The position numbers and the translations under genes are program-made. A DNA stretch of 64,000 bases from positions 2,542,001-2,606,000 of the forward strand of contig NZ_VOQS01000005.1 of the NCBI RefSeq assembly GCF_007995085.1, in the 5' to 3' direction. This stretch comes from Paraburkholderia azotifigens (GTDB lineage: Bacteria > Pseudomonadota > Gammaproteobacteria > Burkholderiales > Burkholderiaceae). Numbering within the stretch: position 1 is the first letter of the stretch; each line of letters begins with the position of its first letter. Below, one piece after another: positions 60,805 through 64,000 of this stretch. The notes under the pieces were generated by a model, which was not told the DNA's origin, searched no databases, and was given only the letters and a program-made list of their open reading frames with translations.

Positions 60805-62754
60805 ATGAACTACATTCAGACGTTCGAGGCCATGAGCCTAGAGTCGGACTGGAGCGAGAATCTTATTGATGGCGCTGCTTGCGCGGGCACCGGCGCATTC
60901 GCCTTCTGGATACTTCGCCTACAGAATTGCGTCCTTTTTCGTGATCAGGAGGGCGCCCTACAAGCCGAACAGAGAGCGAAGGAGTTGCTTAGCGCCACCT
61001 CCGCACACCTCGAGACCGCAGACGTCTCTTATTACGGCGCGCTCTGTCGAGCGGCTGCATTCTCAAGGGCGACGGAAGAATGGGTGCGGGAAGCGCACCT
61101 CCGCGCGCTTGAAGAGCACAATGATTACCTGGAGTTGCTGGCGCAGTCATGTCCTGATAATTTTGCCGATCGCGCGGCATTGGTGGCAGCGGAGCTAGCG
61201 AGGGTACAGGGTCGGACAAATGATGCGCAAACGTTGTATGAAAAAGCGATCGAGCTTAGCCGCGCGCAGAAGTTTGTTCACAACGAGGCAGTCGCACTCG
61301 AAGCCGCGGCGAATTTTTACTCAGATCAGAAACTCTCGGTTGTCGCCGAGACACTGCTGAGAGATGCGCGCCTTGCCTACCTCCATTGGGGCGCGCAAGG
61401 GAAGGCGCAAGAGATCGAGTCTCGCCTGACGCGGGTTATCTGTTCTGAGCGGAAGGAACCCGCGAGCGGTACGTGGAGGGAGCACCTGGAGACCAGAGCG
61501 GTCATCGCAGCATCTCATGCGCTTTCTAGAGAAATCCTACTCTCCAGAATCCTCGAAGTCCTGCTAGGAAACGTGCTTACGCATGCTGGAGCGGAGAGGT
61601 GCGTGGTAGCGCTGCACCGGAAAGGGGAATTCAGGATAGAAGCCGAAGCGCGAACATCTTCGGGCGGCATCGTACATGTCATCGAATCGCGTCAGCTCCA
61701 GGACGTTGAGCTTCCTCTCGGAATATTCATGTGCGTAGCAACGACTCGACAGAAAGTGCTGCTCGGTGACGCGTCCCGTTGTGGTGAGTTTGCAGAGGAT
61801 CCTTACGTTAGCCAACGGGGGCTGCGGTCGGTGCTGTGCTTGCCCTTGCTGAAACAATGTGAGCTCGTCGGGATACTGTATATCGAGAACAATCTCATCT
61901 TGGGCGCATTCAGCGACGAGAAGACGACTCTGCTTGAAGTGTTTGCGTCACAAGCTGCTATCTTGCTCGAAAACGCACGACTCTACGCAGAGATTCAGGA
62001 GAGCAAGGCGCTGCGCGAAGCTGCGGAACAAGAGCTCCGCGATTCGAGGGAGGAACTCGCGCGGGTGGCAAGCCTTACGACGATGGGGCAGCTAGTCGCG
62101 TCTGTTACGCACGAAGTTAGTCAACCGCTAGTATCAATAGCAACGAGTGCCGGCGCGGCTTTGAGGTTCATGAGACTTGACGAGCCCGACTTCTCCGAAG
62201 TCGAGGAGGCGTTGCAGAGGATTCAATCCGACAGTATTCGTGCGCATGAAGTGGTGCGAAGCCTGCGAGCACTGGTCAAACGATCTGCTCCTTCCTTTTC
62301 ATCGTTCGACATGCACGATGCAGTCGTCGAAGTGTTGTTGGTCACAAGGACTCAGCTCGAAAAGTACGCTATTCGAGTCGAGTCGGATACGGTCCCTGGT
62401 ACGAGTCTCGTTTGGGGCGACAAGATCCAGATACAACAGGTGGTCCTCAATCTGGTAGTCAATGCGATTGAGGCAATGCAGGAGGTCACCGATCGCGAAC
62501 GTCGCCTGCTGCTCGGGAGTTCGACCGTCGATGGGCTCGTGAGACTCGTAATCGAGGACACTGGAGTGGGCATCGAGAAGGGCTCCGCTGATTACATCTT
62601 TGTGCCATTTGTCACAACGAAGTCGCATGGCATGGGCATGGGCCTGCCGATATGCCGGTCGATAGTGGAAGCGCATGCAGGGCGCCTTACCGTCGAACCG
62701 TCGAGGCCTCACGGAACGCGGTTCGAAGTATGGCTGCCCGAAGCAGGAGGGTAG
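60805..62754 (+). CDS. Truncated multi-domain sensor histidine kinase (TPR tail, GAF, HisKA, HATPase)
   Basis: About 649 residues. An N-terminal TPR-like helical part (FAFWILRLQNCVLFRDQEGA, AVALEAAANFYSDQKLSVVA) matches the end of the ATPase section of trifunctional kinases; then a GAF domain (roughly residues 240-400), H-box SVTHEVSQPLVSIATSAGAA, N-box NLVVNAIEAMQ and G-box HGMGMGLPICRSI. The complete family has a Ser/Thr kinase and an AAA-type ATPase in front, about 1,700-1,900 residues in all. Here the kinase is a relic and the ATPase is missing. The start is uncertain: TTG 60763, ATG 60805 or ATG 60832. It may still work as a free histidine kinase with the convergent regulator. Confidence 0.88.
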   Translation: MNYIQTFEAMSLESDWSENLIDGAACAGTGAFAFWILRLQNCVLFRDQEGALQAEQRAKELLSATSAHLETADVSYYGALCRAAAFSRATEEWVREAHLRALEEHNDYLELLAQSCPDNFADRAALVAAELARVQGRTNDAQTLYEKAIELSRAQKFVHNEAVALEAAANFYSDQKLSVVAETLLRDARLAYLHWGAQGKAQEIESRLTRVICSERKEPASGTWREHLETRAVIAASHALSREILLSRILEVLLGNVLTHAGAERCVVALHRKGEFRIEAEARTSSGGIVHVIESRQLQDVELPLGIFMCVATTRQKVLLGDASRCGEFAEDPYVSQRGLRSVLCLPLLKQCELVGILYIENNLILGAFSDEKTTLLEVFASQAAILLENARLYAEIQESKALREAAEQELRDSREELARVASLTTMGQLVASVTHEVSQPLVSIATSAGAALRFMRLDEPDFSEVEEALQRIQSDSIRAHEVVRSLRALVKRSAPSFSSFDMHDAVVEVLLVTRTQLEKYAIRVESDTVPGTSLVWGDKIQIQQVVLNLVVNAIEAMQEVTDRERRLLLGSSTVDGLVRLVIEDTGVGIEKGSADYIFVPFVTTKSHGMGMGLPICRSIVEAHAGRLTVEPSRPHGTRFEVWLPEAGG

Positions 62755-63052
62755 GCTTCCGCCAGCTTCGATCTGGTACTAGATTCAATACGTTTTCAAA
62801 CGGGCATTGACGCGGACGTTCCAACTTTTACGCCCATTGAACCCACAGACTCGCGACGGCAGTTTAACGGATCCGTCATCGCCGGCGGTCGAAGTCAGGG
62901 TTTTGGGCAACCTCAATCCTTGGACGACCGAGAACAGACGAAAAGCCCGCGTGGCATGCCAATCAGCGATTCGTAGGCTATCTTAGCAAGCTAAGGAACT
63001 GCCGCGATGAAAGGGAACATGCCTGCATATCAAATATCGCGGACCTTAGCAA

Positions 63053-63745
63053 TCAGTCGCGTTCCGATAGAAATTGACGTTCCGTCTCTATACCGAGAAT
63101 CTCCCCTATGCGGACGAAGTCCGCTAGCGTGCGGCTCGCCATTTTTTTCATAGCATGAGCCCGGTGCGTTTTTATTGTGATTTCACTTAGATTCATTTCG
63201 GCCGCGATCTGTTTGTTCATGAGCCCAGCGACGACGTAGCCCATCACCGCGCGTTCTTTGGCGTTCATTGAATCATAACGGTAGCGCAAGTCTGCCATCG
63301 AGCGTTCGTTTGACAGACGCTCGGCGTCGTGGCGCAATGCCGATGCGACGGCATCTAGAATGTCCTGGTCTCGAAACGGTTTAGCCAGAAAGTCCAATGC
63401 GCCAGCCTTCATGGCTTGAACGGTCATCGGAATATCGCCGTGCCCGCTGATGAAAATGATGGAAGCTGATAGCCCCATTTTTACAAGCTGCTGTTGAAGT
63501 TCCAACCCGCTCTCGTGGGGCAGCCTCACGTCGAGGATGAGACAACTGGGAGATTCCGGCCTGGGAAATAACAGGAATTCAGCCGCGGACCCGAACGTCT
63601 CTGCGCGCAGACCCACGGAGCGGAAAAGGGCGCTCAAAGAACGCCTCGTCGGCTCGTCATCGTCGACGACGTACACGATGGACTCGAGCTCGGAATCTAT
63701 TCTGACCGCATGCGTTCGTTGGGGCGAATGGGAACGGGCGAACAT
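63053..63745 (-). CDS. FixJ-type LuxR-family response regulator
   Basis: 230 residues. The receiver domain has the acidic pair VVDDDEPTRRSL, phosphoacceptor Asp in LILDVRLPHESG and Lys in FLAKPFRDQD; the C-terminal LuxR HTH reads MNKQIAAEMNLSEITIKTHR. Convergent with the histidine kinase at 60805, 300 bases apart. FixJ-type regulators commonly accompany such kinases, so they are probably partners. Targets are unknown. It also serves as the reference for the broken regulator at 4673. Confidence 0.94.
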   Translation of the reverse strand: MFARSHSPQRTHAVRIDSELESIVYVVDDDEPTRRSLSALFRSVGLRAETFGSAAEFLLFPRPESPSCLILDVRLPHESGLELQQQLVKMGLSASIIFISGHGDIPMTVQAMKAGALDFLAKPFRDQDILDAVASALRHDAERLSNERSMADLRYRYDSMNAKERAVMGYVVAGLMNKQIAAEMNLSEITIKTHRAHAMKKMASRTLADFVRIGEILGIETERQFLSERD

Positions 63746-64000
63746 TATTTCTTCCTTTGAATCACAGTTGACGGTAAGCGGACCGTTGCTGACGCCGGGG
63801 ATGAATTCTTCCCTGGCAATGGAGTATTACATGACATCGTAGCCCTTGCTACCTGTGGGCATCGCTAACCCATGGAACGGACCGTGGACGGATGGAAGTC
63901 TGACAATTGTGTCAGACTATCGCACCTCTGACGATGCGGCAGTGCGGCTGATTGGCTAGCTCGGCGGCCGGCTCCCTACAGAGTCACATATAATGGGGCA

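Overview
The window looks like an accessory stretch of a Burkholderiaceae genome, most likely Paraburkholderia or Caballeronia. This rests on GC-rich codon use, FixJ-type regulators, two MocR regulators, a CusCBA-CusF operon, a NodT-family efflux lipoprotein and several small proteins of a kind I know from Burkholderiales. No rRNA, tRNA, CRISPR array, replication origin or intact insertion sequence was seen. Many decayed genes and IS fragments show repeated rearrangement.

Layout. 0-5.5 kb: two convergent sigma-54 activators of the AcoR type and a FixJ-like response regulator broken by a one-base deletion. 6.2-14.3 kb: a Cu(I)/Ag(I) efflux operon (small secreted protein, CusC, CusB with a fused CusF domain, CusA, separate CusF) facing a thioredoxin-fold peroxiredoxin-like gene. 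15-16 kb: hemF. 16.2-18.1 kb: an orphan UvrD-like helicase beside a 2.5 kb graveyard of IS pieces. 20.7-22.3 kb: a membrane histidine kinase. 23-28 kb: small genes (zinc-ribbon protein, Ltp-family secreted protein, universal stress protein, an extra tryptophanyl-tRNA synthetase, DUF3788). 28.6-29.7 kb: hemH. 30.2-32.8 kb: a MocR regulator divergent from an acetyltransferase-azoreductase pair. 33.3-39.2 kb: a complete AcrAB/OprM-type drug efflux operon. 39.3-41 kb: a frameshifted hemE joined to an ISL3 transposase fragment. 41.9-42.0 kb: a candidate small RNA with a strong terminator. 42.3-45.1 kb: AraC and TnpB pseudogenes around a PagL-like lipid A deacylase.

45-60 kb is a redox and electrophile-stress island: GST, acetyltransferase, four carboxymuconolactone-decarboxylase (AhpD-like) genes (one broken), two nitroreductases, AraC and MocR regulators, a cupin, an SDR, an ACT-domain protein, a cyclic-nucleotide-binding/thioredoxin-reductase-like fusion and a DUF417 (RclC-like) membrane protein. 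A CMD-nitroreductase pair occurs twice; one CMD copy is dead and the two nitroreductases form a mosaic that suggests gene conversion. 60.5-63.7 kb holds the tail of a giant Ser/Thr kinase-ATPase-histidine kinase whose kinase domain survives only as a frameshifted relic, facing an intact FixJ-type response regulator.

The points most worth following are the SANYG-repeat N-terminus of the cNMP/TrxR fusion, three TCGACGT repeats at exact 10-bp phase upstream of it, a dispersed GTTAC-N3-GTAAC palindrome, the candidate sRNA, the mosaic duplication, the truncated multi-domain kinase and the scattered hemF/hemH/hemE set.
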